Both the position numbers and the translations under genes were made by a program. This document shows, piece after piece, positions 10,591 to 24,254 of a DNA stretch of 64,000 nucleotides. Numbering within the stretch: position 1 is the first letter of the stretch; each line of letters opens with the position of its first letter. The notes beneath the pieces were generated by a model. It was not told the DNA's origin. It made no database searches and was given only the letters and a program-made list of their open reading frames with translations. This DNA is from Ooceraea biroi (taxonomy: Eukaryota > Arthropoda > Insecta > Hymenoptera > Formicidae), in the NCBI RefSeq assembly GCF_003672135.1, contig NC_039508.1, forward strand, positions 10,923,945 through 10,987,944, read 5' to 3'.

Positions 10591-13500
10591 ATGGAGGCCA
10601 GCGCGTCCAGGAACAAGTCCGGGATCGAATCAGGTAACGTAGCACGCGTCCACGCGACGTATCGCGAATCGGAGCGTGTGCGTGCCGTCGTACCGTACCG
10701 CCGTCCGTCTAACGCGCCGTGCGTTCTTCTTTTCCAGAGTTGTACTTCCTGATCGCGAAGTTCCTGGCGTCGGGTCCCTGCACGGAGACGGCGCAGGTAA
10801 GTGCGCCGAACCCGCACGGGGTTCACGTGCGCGTGAATGCGTCATATTAACGCGCGGCCCAACGCGTTTTGTTTCAGGTGCTGAAGCGAGAATTGGAGCG
10901 TACCGAGGTAAGCCGATCGGCAGGCCCGACACTGTGCACAGCGCGAGTGGCGGGCCACATGGCTCGCACGTGGTTTCTGCTTGTCAAAACATTAGAATCT
11001 CAAGGTCACTGACCTTGGGGTGGGCAAGGATTAATCACGGCCGTGCGTGCGCGGTATCCGCGCGATCGGCTCTGCCGATCGTCGCCGATCGATCGGCAGA
11101 TCGATCGTATCGATCCTCGCCCCCCATCGATTCGCCATCCCCTGTATGGATTTTAGATCGTTTGTTTGTTCGCAGGTACTGCCGTCGCGGCTCGACTGGG
11201 AAGCGAACGTGCACAGGCAGACGTTCGAGGAGTTGGTGAGTATGAACGAACACGGGCGACATGGCGATCGGCAGCAAGGCGGACATGGCTCGACTCGCTT
11301 GCGAGTTCGGGCGTCCCGCGGGGGACGCGCCGTTGCGTCGCGCCGCGTCGCAAGGTGGTTCGATCAAATAATGCGCCGAGTGTGCAACGAGTTATTCCCG
11401 TTGATTCGCAGGGGGGTGCTCTACCCCCTTTCAGTCCCACCATGACCATCCTCCGCCACGATTCCTCTCACGTCGATCTCTCTCTTTCTCCCTCTTTCAC
11501 GTGTCGTCCCCTCTCCTTCTCTCTCGCTCTATCCCAAGATCGAGACCGTTCGCCACGATCCCCACCACTGCCGCCCGTCGGCCAATCGCCGTGCGCTTCC
11601 GGCCATTTCGCGTGAGCTGATCAATGAATATAGATGCCCACGGCTTATTTATAGAAACTGGTCTCGTGCGCGCCGAGCGGCCCGCGCCGATTGGCCGATG
11701 CGCAGTGGCTCGCGCGCTGACTGGCCGGCCGCGGGAACTACTTGATCGTTCGAATCTTTGCGCGCGAACATTCAACGCGATGACACGTAGAAATCTTCGG
11801 TAGTGCTTTGCGCTACTTTGTTGGACTAGTTTCTTTGGGTGACTTATCACCACGACGATGCTTCCAGGAGCAGAAATATTCTCACATCGGGCCGAATCAT
11901 CTGCTGGAAATATGTGCCAGGATTGGACCTGTATTGGAAAAGGAAGTACCGCCATGTGTTCTCGGAGCGTCATCACTTCTGGGAGCAGGCAGGCAATCCT
12001 TGTTGCGGACTCAAGAAGGTAATATAAAATCTTTGATGTTCATTTTTATTAATGTAGTTATTTGTTACTCATGATAAACTGTTCAATTTTAGTTGCAACG
12101 CACAATGTTTAATGTTTCACACATACCAAAGGTATATTTTTGTGTGTTTACAGATATTACGCATTACTCGCGCAACGTTGTCGATTTTTCTGGAAGACTC
12201 GGTGGAAAACCCTTTCTGGAACCGACTAGTAATGTGTTAGTGCCTAACATAGGTGAGACTCGAGACATATTTGCCACATGCGTTGCCAGTACTCCTTCCT
12301 TTATACCTTTATTTCCAACGTGTAGCATCAATGTATAATTTTTCTCTTGTGCATATGTTTTTGCCGAATAGTACGTGTACTTCAGGGACGTGAGAATTCG
12401 GGCCCTTTAAGTCGAACGGAAGCAATACGGACGAGGTTCTACAATAGGATGCAATTGTATCGACATACATTGGGTCACTTGTCAGCCGTTTATTGCGTGC
12501 TGTTCGATCGTACCGGCAAATATATCATAACTGGGGCAGACGACCTGCTTGTCAAAGTTTGGAGTTCCATCGACGGACGTTTACTCGCGACTTTCCGAGG
12601 CGCGTCCGCGGAGATCATGGACATCGCGGTGAATTTCGATAATACTCTATTAGCAGCCGGGAGCTTAGATCGATTATTACGCGTCTGGTGTTTCCAAACG
12701 ATGTCGCCTGTGAGTACCTTGGAAAGAAGATGCGCCGGGAGTGATCATTTCCCGGTCTTCTTTTTTATTTATGCTTACGTAATGGTTATAGTCACTCTGA
12801 AATTAATGTTTTCCTCAGGTGGCAGTTTTGAGCGGACACTCAGGCATGATTACGTCCATCAATTTTTGTCCAATACCGTGTAACGATATTTACTACTTAG
12901 TTTCCACTAGCACTGATGGATCCGTAGCCTTTTGGTCACACACGAAGAAAGCGAACGAAAGAGCGGTGTTTCAGTAAGTTCAATGATGGAAAGACTATGC
13001 GAGTGACGCAAGCAGTGCAAATAATTCTTCACTACATACTTGCTCGCGTCGTCATTGATATTGTTCTTTCATACAAGCTTTTTGCGTGGAACAAAAATTT
13101 GTGTGATGCACGATTTATTTCAGGCCGAAGCCTATTCAGTATCATGAAAAAATGAGACCCGGTCAAGCACAGATGATTTGTGCCTCCTTCAGTCCTGGAG
13201 GTGCGTTCATGGCGGCTGGCTCTGCCGATCATCACGTGAGAGTTTATGCGATGTTGGGGAACGAAGGGCCGCGTAGGGTCCTCGAGGTCGAGGCGCACTC
13301 TGATACTGTCGACAGTATTCAGTGGGCGCACAGCGGCTTAAGACTCATTTCCGGTTCGAAAGATGGTACCGCGCTCGTTTGGCATTTCGAGCAACAGCAA
13401 TGGATGCATAAAAAGCTGTTGATGACAACGAAGCTCCCTGGGTGCGTTGTCAATAAATCTCCTTTGGTGAAGATCTTGTTAGGAGAGACTTTATGAGCCT

Positions 13501-16500
13501 CTCAATGTAATAATGTAACGCTCTATTCTTTTTTTTGTTTTACAGAAAACCAGAGACGATCGATGATACGAGCAAAAAAAATAACCAGCCAAAGGTAACG
13601 ATGGTTGGCTGGGACCAGAGTGACGAATATGTCATAACGGCGGTGGACGATTACTCATTGAAAGTGTGGAACGCCAAGTCGGGTGAGCTGATGAGGGTTC
13701 TACGCGCGCACAAGGCCGATGTATTTGTGCTGGAGTCGCATCCGCAGAATCCTCGCGTGATACTCAGTGCCGGTCATGATGGGCAACTGATCATCTGGGA
13801 CGTATTGAATACCGAGCCGATAGCGTGTTACCAAAACTTTGTCGAAGGCCAGGGAAACTGTTCCGTTTACGACGCGAAATGGTCACCCGACGGGACGATG
13901 TTCGTCGCGACAGATTCCAACGGACACCTTATGATGTACGGGTTTGGTTCCGGCGTCGAAAAACTGAAAATAGTAAGTTGCATTCGTATGTAATTCTATT
14001 TATTTATTTCGTCTTTCGTTTTTGTCGCATATCGTTTAATTCCAAACAATTATTCTCAGGTGCCGAAGGAATTATTCTTCCACACTGATTACCGCCCCTT
14101 AATAAGAGATGGAAATAATTACGTTCTCGATGAACAGACGCAAACAGCGCCGCATTTAATGCCACCCCCATTCCTCGTTGACGTGGATGGCAATCCCTAT
14201 CCACCAACGCTGCAGAGATTGGTACCAGGAAGAGAGAACTGTAGAGGAGAACAGCTGGTGCCAAATATTGCCGTTGGTGCTGGTGGTAAGATGACGATTC
14301 ACGATTTATAATAATACTTTATACGTCATATGTATAAAATAATTTTCTATTAAAAGATTAATTTTATTTTTTAATTTCATAAATTGTTCATAGTCAAGAT
14401 TTCTCGCACAGATAATTTTTTTATTAAAAATTGATGTATAAATCTTTATTAAACAGGAATGCAAGAGGTTATAGAAGGTCTTCCAGAGCAAGAGCCGAGA
14501 TCGAACATAGATCGGCTAATCGAGGCTCTCGCTCAGAGACAAAATATCGATGTTGACGGAGAGGGTGGGGAAGACAGGGGAGACAATAATGCTGCGGAAC
14601 AACCGGTCCGTCATGCAGCGAGTCCCCGTGGTAGCAGGGCTGGTCTAAGAAGAGAAGGCAATGTTGAGGGCGTCCGACAAAGTAGCGGCAATTGGCAAAG
14701 AGACAACACTACGCCATGGAATAAGCCTATTCTCGCTCGTCCTATGAAGGAGTCCGTCAGACAGAATCAAGCTGAAGCACTGTAAGTAACTGTATAACTC
14801 GCAATTCTTTGATATAATAAATAAGAACAGAAATAAAAAATTGCCATTTGTGCCAATTCTGAAATTTAATCTTGCGTATCTTGTGTTGTAAAGTCAGGCG
14901 ATGGCTGATATGGAATTTGATACCTATCAGCGGGAAATGCGACGCAGGCCGCAGCCTACATCGAGTACCGCGACTAATCAAGGAAATGCAGGGAACAAGC
15001 CTGTAAATCGCCGACGCAATAAAACCACCAGGCATGGTTATAGAACTAGAGCAGCGCGCGGTGAGGAACAGGAGGAAGAAGAATTCGAGGTACCTCACAG
15101 AAGCGATGTTTAATACTGATAAGTATTAACTCGTGAATGATGATGTTTGCTACTGCGACGAAGCCTCAGAAGCCTCTACAAGCTGGTTCTACCACTTTTC
15201 AATGTAATATTTTGCGTTTTTACAGAATCTTGATAATCCTGCCACGTCGGCGAGTTCGACCAGCAGCAACAGCAATGATTCCACTGCTCGCGAGGAGGAT
15301 ATGTGCGAGGATAGCTCTAGCACGGAATCAAGTACGGAATATTCGGATTGGATTGCAGATCACGGAGTAAATCTGGAGCCACCCAAGCGCAGTAAGCGCA
15401 AACGCGTAAAGAGAAGGTCTCGCACACCTAGTCGCACACCGCCTAGCGACACGGACAGAAGACGCAGTAAACGTCCTAAGAAAAGAGTAATTTTACGATA
15501 CGTTACTTTAATGTGCCATTGAGATTTTACCTAACTAATTTTTCTTATTATTGTCGACAGCAGCATATAGTTAATGGTAATCGGGAAGTCCCTGAAATTT
15601 ATCGTCCCTCGGAGTGGCTTACCGAGGTAATACCGAGGAAGGCTCCTTATTATCCGCAGATGGGCGACGAAATTGTATATTTCAGACAAGGTCACAAATT
15701 GTATCTAGATGCAGTTAGGAATAAAAAGATTTATGAGCTTAGTCCACGCTGCGAGCCATGGACCAAGATGGATATCAGAGTATGTTTACTTCATTCTATG
15801 AGAGTACGAGTATCAAGAAATATGTATGTGTATACTAATCAGACGTGTGTATTCCAGGCACAAGAGTTTGTGAAAGTAGTCGGCATTAGATATGAGATAC
15901 GACCGCCTCGGTTGTGCTGCTTGAAATTGGCATTGATGGACGAAGACGGTCGGCTTACCGGGCAGAATTTTACTATCAAGTATCACGATATGGCGGATGT
16001 GCTGGATTTCCTAGTGCTGCGTCAGACCTTCGATACGGCGTTGGCGCGTAGTTGGTCCGAAAATGACAAGTTCCGTTGTATGATCGACGACGGTTGGTGG
16101 ATGGGGCAGATTATATCTATGGAGCCGTTGGAGGACGATTTCCCAGAATCGTTCTTCATGTGCTTCCGCGTCAGGTGGGATAACGGGGAATACGAACGTA
16201 TGAGTCCTTGGGACCTTGAACCGGTTGATGAAGACAGTAAGTTTATTGTGTTTTATTTATTATATTTTTCATCAGTTAAATGTGTTTATTAATGATATGT
16301 TGTTGCTTGCTTTAAACTCTTCAATCATGTTATACGTGACAATATTACCTGTTCAGGACTTCCCATGGAGGTCGGTGGCGCGGTTCCCGTCCGGCCAGAG
16401 GAGATACAAGCGATACTCTTCCAACCCCATACGGAAGAGTGGCCGATGGGCGACAGGGAAGCGACGTGTCGTCGAATCATACGAGGGTTGGATCAAGTAA

Positions 16501-19327
16501 TGAGCCTCGCAATCGCGGAACCATTCGTGGCACCGGTGGATCTCAGTCTTTATCCGTCTTATGCATATATTGTGGAGTATCCAATCGACTTGTCGACGAT
16601 AAAGGCTCGTTTCGATAATCACTTTTATAGAAGAATCACGTCGGCCCAATTCGACGTTAGGTACTTGGCAAAGAATGCTGAACAGTTTAACGAGCCGCAC
16701 AGTGAGATAGTGAAAAAAGCGAGAATAGTCACCGACCTGTGTCTGCGCATAATAAAGTAAGACACAAATACACACAATTTTTACAAATTTTTTTACTGCG
16801 AGTGTTGCATTCGTGGAATTCGTACGTTCTTCACGGACGTGAATGTGAACTTCGTTATTTGCGCAGGGAACCCATCGACATGGACGTCCCGGCGGTGTAT
16901 CACCAATTGGCTGACACGTATCATTCCTCCGATTCCGAGATGGAGGACAAACCTTCGACGAGCAAACAAAAGTCTAACAAAAATGTAAAAGGTTTGCAGA
17001 TAGAAATCCCACAAGATTGGAGACCAGCGTGTCTCCAGTTATTGGATACCTTGTGGCAGTGCGAAGATTCGATCCCTTTCAGGTAAACCGTGATGAAATT
17101 TGCAACTTTTCAATAGCGTTCTTTCCGAGAGAACCAAACGATGCTCAAAGAGGCTGGATTGTCGTTTTGCAGAGAGCCAGTTGACAGATTTGAACATCCA
17201 GAATATCATCAAATCATAGACACGCCGATGGATCTGCGCACCGTCAAGGAGGACCTGCTGGGCGGCAATTACGAGATGCCGTCGGAATTTGCCAAAGACA
17301 TGAGATTGATATTTACGAATAGTAGGAACTATAATACGAACAAACGCTCGATGGTATGTATAATGATCCGCTGTGCTTTTGTGATTCTGCAACATCCTTC
17401 TCAATATTTCATCCTTTATTCAGATATATTCGATGACGATGAGACTGTCGGCCATGTTCGAGGAACACATGCGTAAAATACTTTCGAATTGGAAATCACG
17501 GAGACGTGCGAATAACGCGAAGAAAAAGAAGGGGAAAGGGAAGCAGAAGAAAAGGAAACATCGCTTGAGCAACGGCACGGGTAAGCGTTTATTGCAGTCA
17601 CCGTTTATGCGACTAATGCCAATTTCCACCAACGTATCGCTTAATTTTAATCGTAGTTTAACTCACTCCTTGTCTTTTTCTAAGGTAGTTAGAAAGAGAC
17701 GAAAAGTGAGTTAAACAACGATTAAAATTAAGCGATACGTTGGTGGAAATGGGCATAAACAGGGCGCGTTCATAAGTTGTTTCATCTGCAGGACCATCCA
17801 AGTCGAAGTCTGTTCCTAGCGACGATGATGATGAGGATGATGTAAATAGCGAAGATGAAGAGTCGGGTAAAGAGCAGAAAAAGAAAAGTACTGACGTATT
17901 TGCACCCGGTACGCGCGTGTACCTTTTCAGCTTATTGCTCTGTATGCATGTATCATGGAAAGAATTTGCCACGTTTTACGAACACGTTGTACGAACATTC
18001 TGAATAGAAAAAGCTACTTTTTAGCTGAAATTTGGAAAATAATCTTGATTTTAACAAATCAAAGAGAGTTCAAAGAGAGCTAATAGGCTTTATATATTTA
18101 CACGCTGGTACTGCGTTAGAGTACACATGAAACGGGGCAAATTTCTTCTGAGATATGTACAACAGATTATTATTTTTGAAAGCGCTAACTCATCAACGCT
18201 AAATCAATCTCTTAATTCGCCATAATTTTGAGTCGCTATTTATGTTATTTTTAGTTATTAGGCTTGAGTCTTCTGCTCGATAAGAAAATCTGAATGTGTG
18301 TTCGTACCTTGATTTTCTAGGACCATCTCGAATGACAAACGGTCACTCGAAGCGATCCTCCGGCACATCCCGGCCGACGCTGAAACTGCGGATTTACCGA
18401 TCGACCGTGTCGAAGAAGCCAAAAGACAGTGATAGTGACGCTAGTGAGTCCGAGGCGTCGTCGGAGACCAACAGCAGTGACAGTGCCCCTGTCCGAAGAA
18501 CTAGAGCGAGAACGGCGGTAGCTAGTGTTAGTGCCGATTCGGATTCCGGGGAGATTTATACACCCGGTGGCCGGAGATCAGTTCGAAAGAATCGTGGGAA
18601 AAATATTAAGAACGGTAAGCATAAAGCCAAGCATAAATCCAAAGTGAAAGCGAACGTTATCGCGGACGACGACGACGACGACGACGATGACGATGACGAA
18701 TACATTGTGGAGAACAAAGTGAACGAGGTCAACGAAGAAGACGAGGAGGATGATGAGGAGCCGTTCATCGCGCCGGACTCCTCGGAAGAAGAGAGCGAGG
18801 ACGAGAAATTCATCAGAAGAGACACTAGGTCGCGGAAATTGGTGAGCGAGGCTGAGCACAACCAGAAATACACCGCTAAAAACGGGAAGAACAGCGATAG
18901 CGAGAGTGAAGAGGAGGAGCAGGAGCAGGAGGTACAGGAAGAGGAGGAAGAAGAGGAGGAGCAGTCGCAGAATGAGGTCAACAATCAAGACTCTGACAGC
19001 GATTACTCGTACAAGGAGCTGAAGTCATTGCGTTCGAGTAGACGGAAACCGCGCGGTTACGCGGCCACCAATTCCCACGACACGAGACAACAACAGCTCG
19101 GCAGCAGGCGTTGCTCCAATCGAAAGCGTCCTCGTTACAACGAGGAAAGCGACGACAGCAGCGTGGCGCCGACAGCAACGATGCGAAACCGGCGCAAGAT
19201 CATACGACGCTCGTACGCGGAGGACAGCGACGATAGCATACCAGAGCCTGGCATTAGCATAAGCAGCAGAGGTCGCATACGGAAAATGACGCCGCGTGCA
19301 CGCGCTTATCTCCTAGAATCACCTTAA
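10591..19327 (+). CDS. BRWD3: BRWD3/PHIP-type bromodomain and WD-repeat protein, 22 coding exons, 1,787 aa
   Basis: Chromatin reader and substrate receptor of CUL4-DDB1 ligases. Exons: 10591-10633, 10738-10796, 10878-10907, 11176-11235, 11868-12018, 12154-12252, 12372-12709, 12819-12973, 13124-13441, 13546-13972, 14060-14285, 14457-14781, 14894-15089, 15226-15486, 15561-15779, 15858-16236, 16357-16756, 16867-17082, 17173-17353, 17424-17580, 17792-17908, 18321-19327. All phases close. The N-terminus has the family block ELYFLIAKFLASGPC. Eight-blade-type WD repeats span about 170-560 (HTLGHLSAVYCVLFDRTGKY onward). A Tudor-like/linker block lies at 900-1095. Bromodomain 1 (about 1110-1228) keeps its Asn in AEQFNEP, and bromodomain 2 (about 1270-1385) in NSRNYNTN. 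The tail is acidic and Ser-rich with a long Asp/Glu run near 18660-18980. Exon 13 uses acceptor AAAG, and exon 1 and the short exons are less certain. Length matches human BRWD3 (about 1,800 aa). Confidence 0.93.
17615..17756. mobile_element. MITE family B copy 1, in BRWD3 intron 20
   Basis: A palindromic element of about 142 bp with ends ATGCCAATTTCCACCAACG and the near-complement CGTTGGTGGAAATGGGCAT. The arms pair almost throughout. The same family occurs at about 20409-20549. The exact target duplication is unclear (a TA or longer AT-rich word). Confidence 0.75.
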
Positions 19328-20408
19328 CGACATCTCCTATGTTAGTAGAAATCATGTGTATAATAAGGAACATTCAGATACATAAATCCTCGATGACCGC
19401 ACATTGGAAAGGAAAAAAAAAAACTGCAGGTACGAGAAGAGGAATAGTTCTTAAGTTTGTGTATTTACCCCATTTCGATTCATTTTACGTGTAAATACTA
19501 AATGTTTATGCATACAGAATATTATGATGTATGAACATAAGATGATACATGTACGACAGATCAAGCAGGTTGCTACTGTGAAGTACTTCCGTTTTTTTAT
19601 GAAGCGGTTCGTTCTTCGAAGCTGGCACTCTTTTCCTTTTTTTATTTTATTATACTTGTCTGTTTGCTACCGAGTAATGAAGTAGAATAATGATACTGGT
19701 GGAAATAGAAGCGTCAGAGAGAAGAAACGCAAGAAGAAAAGACACGCGATACTTTCGTGTCTGCGTGGTCATTCTGTACTGTATTATTTGTAGGTTTTCT
19801 CGAATTCATAACAAGAAACGGGCTCATATAAAGTTTTACTCATTTATAGAAGAGTTTTATCGTGTTACAAAGATACAATTACCTTTATTAGCCATCTTGA
19901 AACTATGAAAGCACACACGAGCACACTACTCGTGAAAATTCATAAATGTAAAGAAATACGTTTGGTTGTGCAATTGCTTCCATTGATTTCTAAGATTTGA
20001 TTGACAAATGAGTACCTACGATCGTAAAAAGAGAATTAATATCATAAATCATGTTGGAAAGTTGTAGCAAAAACCGTCTTTTTAGTCTTTTCGAAGAGAC
20101 GGAGCAAGTTGAACAATGCACTTATGAAATTAATCAAGTCATCGTTTTAGCAGATTATGATGTTATAAGAGAGTTACTCGTTGAGAGTTTATCCACTGAT
20201 ATCTTGCTTTTTTTTTAAATATGTTGAATCGTAAAAACATATATCAATATTTTCTTTCTCTGTGAAAGATTCTCAAGGAAAATGTAAGGAAACGAAAGTC
20301 GTAGGCAGTAATTATATGAGCTTATCTGATTTCTATACATCGCTCCATAGCTTCGTAGCTTGTTACAACACTCGGTTACCTATTTAAACAGCAAATTCTA
20401 ACCGATTA

Positions 20409-20549
20409 AGACCCGGTTCCACCAACGTCGCTTAATTTTAACCATAGTTTAATTCATTCTTTGTCTCGTTCTAAGATGAGTAATTAGAAAGAGACGAAAA
20501 GTGAATTAAACTACGGTTAAAGTTAAGCGACTTCGGTGGAACCGGGCAT
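20409..20549. mobile_element. MITE family B copy 2
   Basis: Palindromic element of about 141 bp, ends ACCCGGTTCCACCAACG and the complement ending GGTGGAACCGGGC. It aligns with the copy at 17615-17756 through the stem, including the shared loop-side word AGAAAGAGACGAAAAGTGA. Confidence 0.75.
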
Positions 20550-21218
20550 TAATGATTTTGTAATATAAGTATGATAGATTAGTAGCTGTAATAATAATAT
20601 TGGTGTGTAGTTAACATAACGAAGAACTGATTTTATTTGACAGAATGATAAAATTGATTAGATAGTACAAGAAGGTATTTTTATCTTTTCTTTTTTTCTC
20701 GTCTTCTTTTCTGTCTTTCGGAAAACTTGTTACGAGCGCTGCTTTCATTTTTCACGATTTCTCTCATCACTCGAGTACAGCACGTGCTGCTTGTGGAAGA
20801 AGCAAATCCCCGTACATGTAAATATATATATTGTATCTACTCAAGTATTGTATTCTCCTTTCTTCTTTTTACTATTGACGTTACATAAAAGATAACACAT
20901 GACTTATGCATATAGTCCGCAAGATTGCGCGCAAGATAACATTTTTTATATAGAGTTTGTATATCTTACGGATCTCTAGGGAGACTTTTGTGGTCATGCA
21001 ATTTTAGAGTTTTTCACGAAGACAAATAGATGTTTTCCAGATTTATATATAACGTGAACTCTCTCTTGAACCGATTAAGCATTACGTAGTTGTATAAATA
21101 ATTAACGTAAGACAGTTGTGCCGCAAACTAACATAGTTTAACAAGACACATGCACAAAATCATCAGAACATCATTTTGACTGTCTCGAGCTATTGTGATA
21201 TTAGTTTAAGAATACTGG

Positions 21219-21246
<28 letters not shown>
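21219..21246. repeat. (AT)14 microsatellite
   Basis: Uninterrupted AT dinucleotide run in the BRWD3-COPE spacer. Confidence 0.9.
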
Positions 21247-21249
<3 letters not shown>

Positions 21250-22770
21250 AATGTAAATTATCGATAATTAGGATTACAATGGAATATTTTTTTAATGACT
21301 TAAATAAGAGAGTCATATCACATAGACTCGATGCATCCAGCCTTCGAATAATAATATTATTTAACGATGTTAACTTTGGTCTCACACTATTGTATAACTG
21401 ATATATTTCACACTATAAATACCCAGAGGTAATATAATTTTATGTATATAAACTCTGCCGGATACACACACGGATTTAATGCGGAAATAGTTTCCTTTTA
21501 TGTACAGTTTGACACTTATTCTGTTGTGAAATTAGCGTGCTCTGTTACATGTTTCTTCGAAACCCACCGTCACCAATAAAAAAAAATTAAATTGTTTTAC
21601 ATACGTCTGCCTGTGCATTTTTATTATTCGTGCCATCAATTTTGCAAGTTATATGGAAAGATTCCCATTCCTACTTCAGTAAAAATGTAAAATGCGTTTT
21701 TTAGTGGAATTTTTATCTTTTAAAATATTTAATTTTTAAATCAAATGGCTTATTCATTTTACAAACTCGAATACCCAATTACTCTCTTGTGTAAGCTACA
21801 AGTTCTAAATCCAAATTTTTTAAGTTTGAGATTGTACATAGAATTGTTTATAACAAATAAACTGTGTGTGGTAGGAATTAAGTTTTATAATTAAAATAAA
21901 ACTTTGTTGATAAGTTTTTGATAAGTTAAAGAATACCCGAGAATATTGCGGGACAATTTGGGAAGTAGGAAAATTTTCCACCTTTTATATATGCGTTCAT
22001 AACATATGAAATATTTTATTTTAATATTTTTCTTTTATTTGTACATCTAAATCGGTAATACGATTGTTATACGAAGAGACGATTGCACGTAAGACTAACG
22101 TTTTAGTTTTGATAATAATTTAGTCTAATAATGTAGTTTTACAAAATGGCAGCCATATTTTTTGTGATTACGATGAAAGTATATACGAGAGGATAAGATG
22201 GACAGAAGATCATGATTTTTCTTCAGTCACAGTTTGCACATCGTTCTTCATTCACAATTCCGCGAACGTTGGTGTTGTCCATACAATCTCTCTGTACTTC
22301 TATCTATTTTCCGTCAGCCTACCTACCTATCAATATATAAAAAAAACAATATCTTAATTGGATGTATGTCTACGAGAGATATTTTCATTTGCAGATAATA
22401 AATTCACGCACTGCGAGAAATTGTTACAATATTGGAATCCAGTGTATGTGTGTCGTGAAAGCTGAATCATAGGCTTGCGAGCTAATATTATTAACGAGTC
22501 TCACAACTTTTAGTAAATGAGAAATAATAAAAACATTTTGATTAGAATTAAAATGCGTTAATTCGAAAATATAATGCACAGATACACCGGATATCTATTT
22601 AAATATTTTAACTTTAGAGGAAGGTATCTTTTAAACTGTCACGGGACGAATTTAACTCTCTCTCGAGGCTTTCATCAGAATCGAGCTTGCTTAGTCCACG
22701 CTTAGATCCGCTCGTGACCTATGCTCAATCAATCCTATTCCATGGAATGCCACAATCTGCCGAGAGGCAC

Positions 22771-24176
22771 TCAGGCGGAAGATGAATATTGTTCCCTAAG
22801 CCTATGGAATTCGATCTCCTTCTGCAAGTACTCCTTGACGAAGGGATGTTCCAAGTGCGAGTCTTTCAGTTGGCTCAGATAACGATTCGCCACTTCCGGC
22901 GGTTTGCCCATGTGCTGCGAGAGAACGATCATATTGATCAACGTGTCCGGATTATTGCTATCTTTATCGAGCGCCTCTTGCAGGGCCGTCTCCGCCTCTT
23001 CGTACTTTGCTTGTCCGATGAAACAGGTGGCCTGGCCATTCAGTAACATGCTCGTGCTGGAGTGCTTGTCTATCATTTCCTGAAAACAGTTTGCAATCGT
23101 TAAAATGTGTGAAGATGGATAAATAACTATCATGTTATGTCTAAGAATGGCTCATTCTTTCTTACTTGGAAGATGTAATAAGCATCCTGCAGTTTGTCAC
23201 CACCGCTGGTGATGTTCACCCACGCTTGCGCGAGCTGGGTCAAGGTAGCGTCGTCATCCTTCTCCTGCATCGCCTTGAGCTCCTTGCGTGCCAGGTCCAG
23301 GCGGTCCATCTTCAGGTAAATTTGCAGCGTCAGCGCCATGCACTCCAGATGATCCACGTCGTGCAGTATTCGGAGAGCGGCCTCCAGATTCTTCTCGTGA
23401 TAGTAAATGGTCGCGGCCACAATCAGGAAATTGTGATTATCGAAATTCGGGTGACTCGCCTCTTTGTCCAGCTCGGTCACTATGGCATCCCGGTGATGCG
23501 GATTGGCGAAGTAATCCGCCAGGATCTTCAATGGCTGCAGCTCGAGGGGCGACGAATTGTTGATTTCGTCTAACACCACACGGAACTTCCTCTGTGCTAT
23601 GTATGCACGATAGAGGAGTACATCTCGTTCCATAGCCACTTCTGGAGAGGACGGCTGCAGGAGATGGAGGAACGAGATAGAACAAATTGTAATGATTGCT
23701 GTAGTGATTATTGTCTATTCAACAATATTTAATAAATTCAATAACACATAATGTACTATCAACTATTAAAATAAAAAATCATGTACAAGCATGAAAGCAG
23801 TGATACTATATATACATGCAGCATGCATTTTACAAAGGAATATACTCCACTGGATGGACTTTTAATTTACTACTAAGGACGATGAAGCTTCCTAAGTGTG
23901 ACAACTGCATGATTAGCTTAAAATGTTCAAGTAATTTCAGAGAAATTTTGTTGCAGCAACGTATGAAAGCGTCTGCTAAGAAGCACGGTGTCAATGGTCG
24001 CGCACGTGAAAAATCGGAACGCAGCAGCGCGTGGAGTCGTGTCAATAGGAAATGACAAACGGAAGGAAGCTCACCTTGATCTTTTGCGCCTCGTTGATGC
24101 ATTGCTGATAATTACCGATGTAAAAATGATTTCTCACGTCGAAAAGCTCGTCGACGTCCTGCTGCTGACGTGCCAT
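22771..24176 (-). CDS. COPE: COPE, coatomer subunit epsilon, 299 aa
   Basis: TPR-rich subunit of the COPI coat that pairs with alpha-COP and stabilises it on Golgi-to-ER vesicles. Three exons: 24075-24176, 23166-23654 and 22771-23079, all in phase 0. The N-terminus reads MARQQQDVDELFDVRNHFYI followed by GNYQQCINEAQKIK, the expected family start. The middle exon encodes helical TPR-like repeats (RAYIAQRKFRVVLDEI, AATIYYHEKNLEAALRIL, ALTLQIYLKMDRLDLARKEL). The last exon has the strongly conserved block LLNGQATCFIGQAKYEEAE, then LQEALDKDSNNPDTLINMIV and a C-terminus rich in charged residues. Length equals the usual 300 or so residues. The 5' flank carries a 28-bp sequence repeated in inverted orientation at 27442-27469, upstream of the WD40 gene. 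Confidence 0.97.
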
Positions 24177-24192
24177 CTTGTCACCTCTGGCC

Positions 24193-24248
24193 ACTTCTGG
24201 CTAGAGAACCTCAAGTAAGAGTATGGACATCGTGGATCGAAAATGGCG
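24193..24248 (+). repeat. Left copy of inverted duplication at COPE 5' end
   Basis: The sequence just outside the COPE start codon matches the reverse complement of 27399-27486. A 28-nt core (24210-24237) is identical, followed by TCGAAAATGGCG. This copy lacks a segment of about 31 nt, containing a CCAAT box, that is present in the right copy. Confidence 0.75.
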
Positions 24249-24254
24249 TTCGTT

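Larger units (their letters stand above)
19328..22770. other. BRWD3 3'UTR and convergent spacer to COPE
   Basis: 3.4 kb between convergent stop codons, AT-rich, with no coding frame recognised. It contains the second family-B MITE (20409-20549), an (AT)14 microsatellite (21219-21246) and several polyadenylation signals, one near 21575 followed by an A run. BRWD3 transcripts in other animals have long 3'UTRs, so part of this is probably transcribed. Confidence 0.45.

Noticed and set aside
12093..12153. Extra BRWD3 exon reading LQRTMFNVSHIPK
   Set aside because: Using it breaks the phase from the previous exon. Skipping to the acceptor before 12154 keeps frame and gives DITHYSRNVVDF.
18556..18988. 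Two long minus-strand frames rich in Ser or Val/Leu
   Set aside because: Mirror images of the acidic low-complexity tail of BRWD3.
23288..23685. Plus- and minus-strand frames over COPE exon 2
   Set aside because: Shadows of the COPE coding exon.
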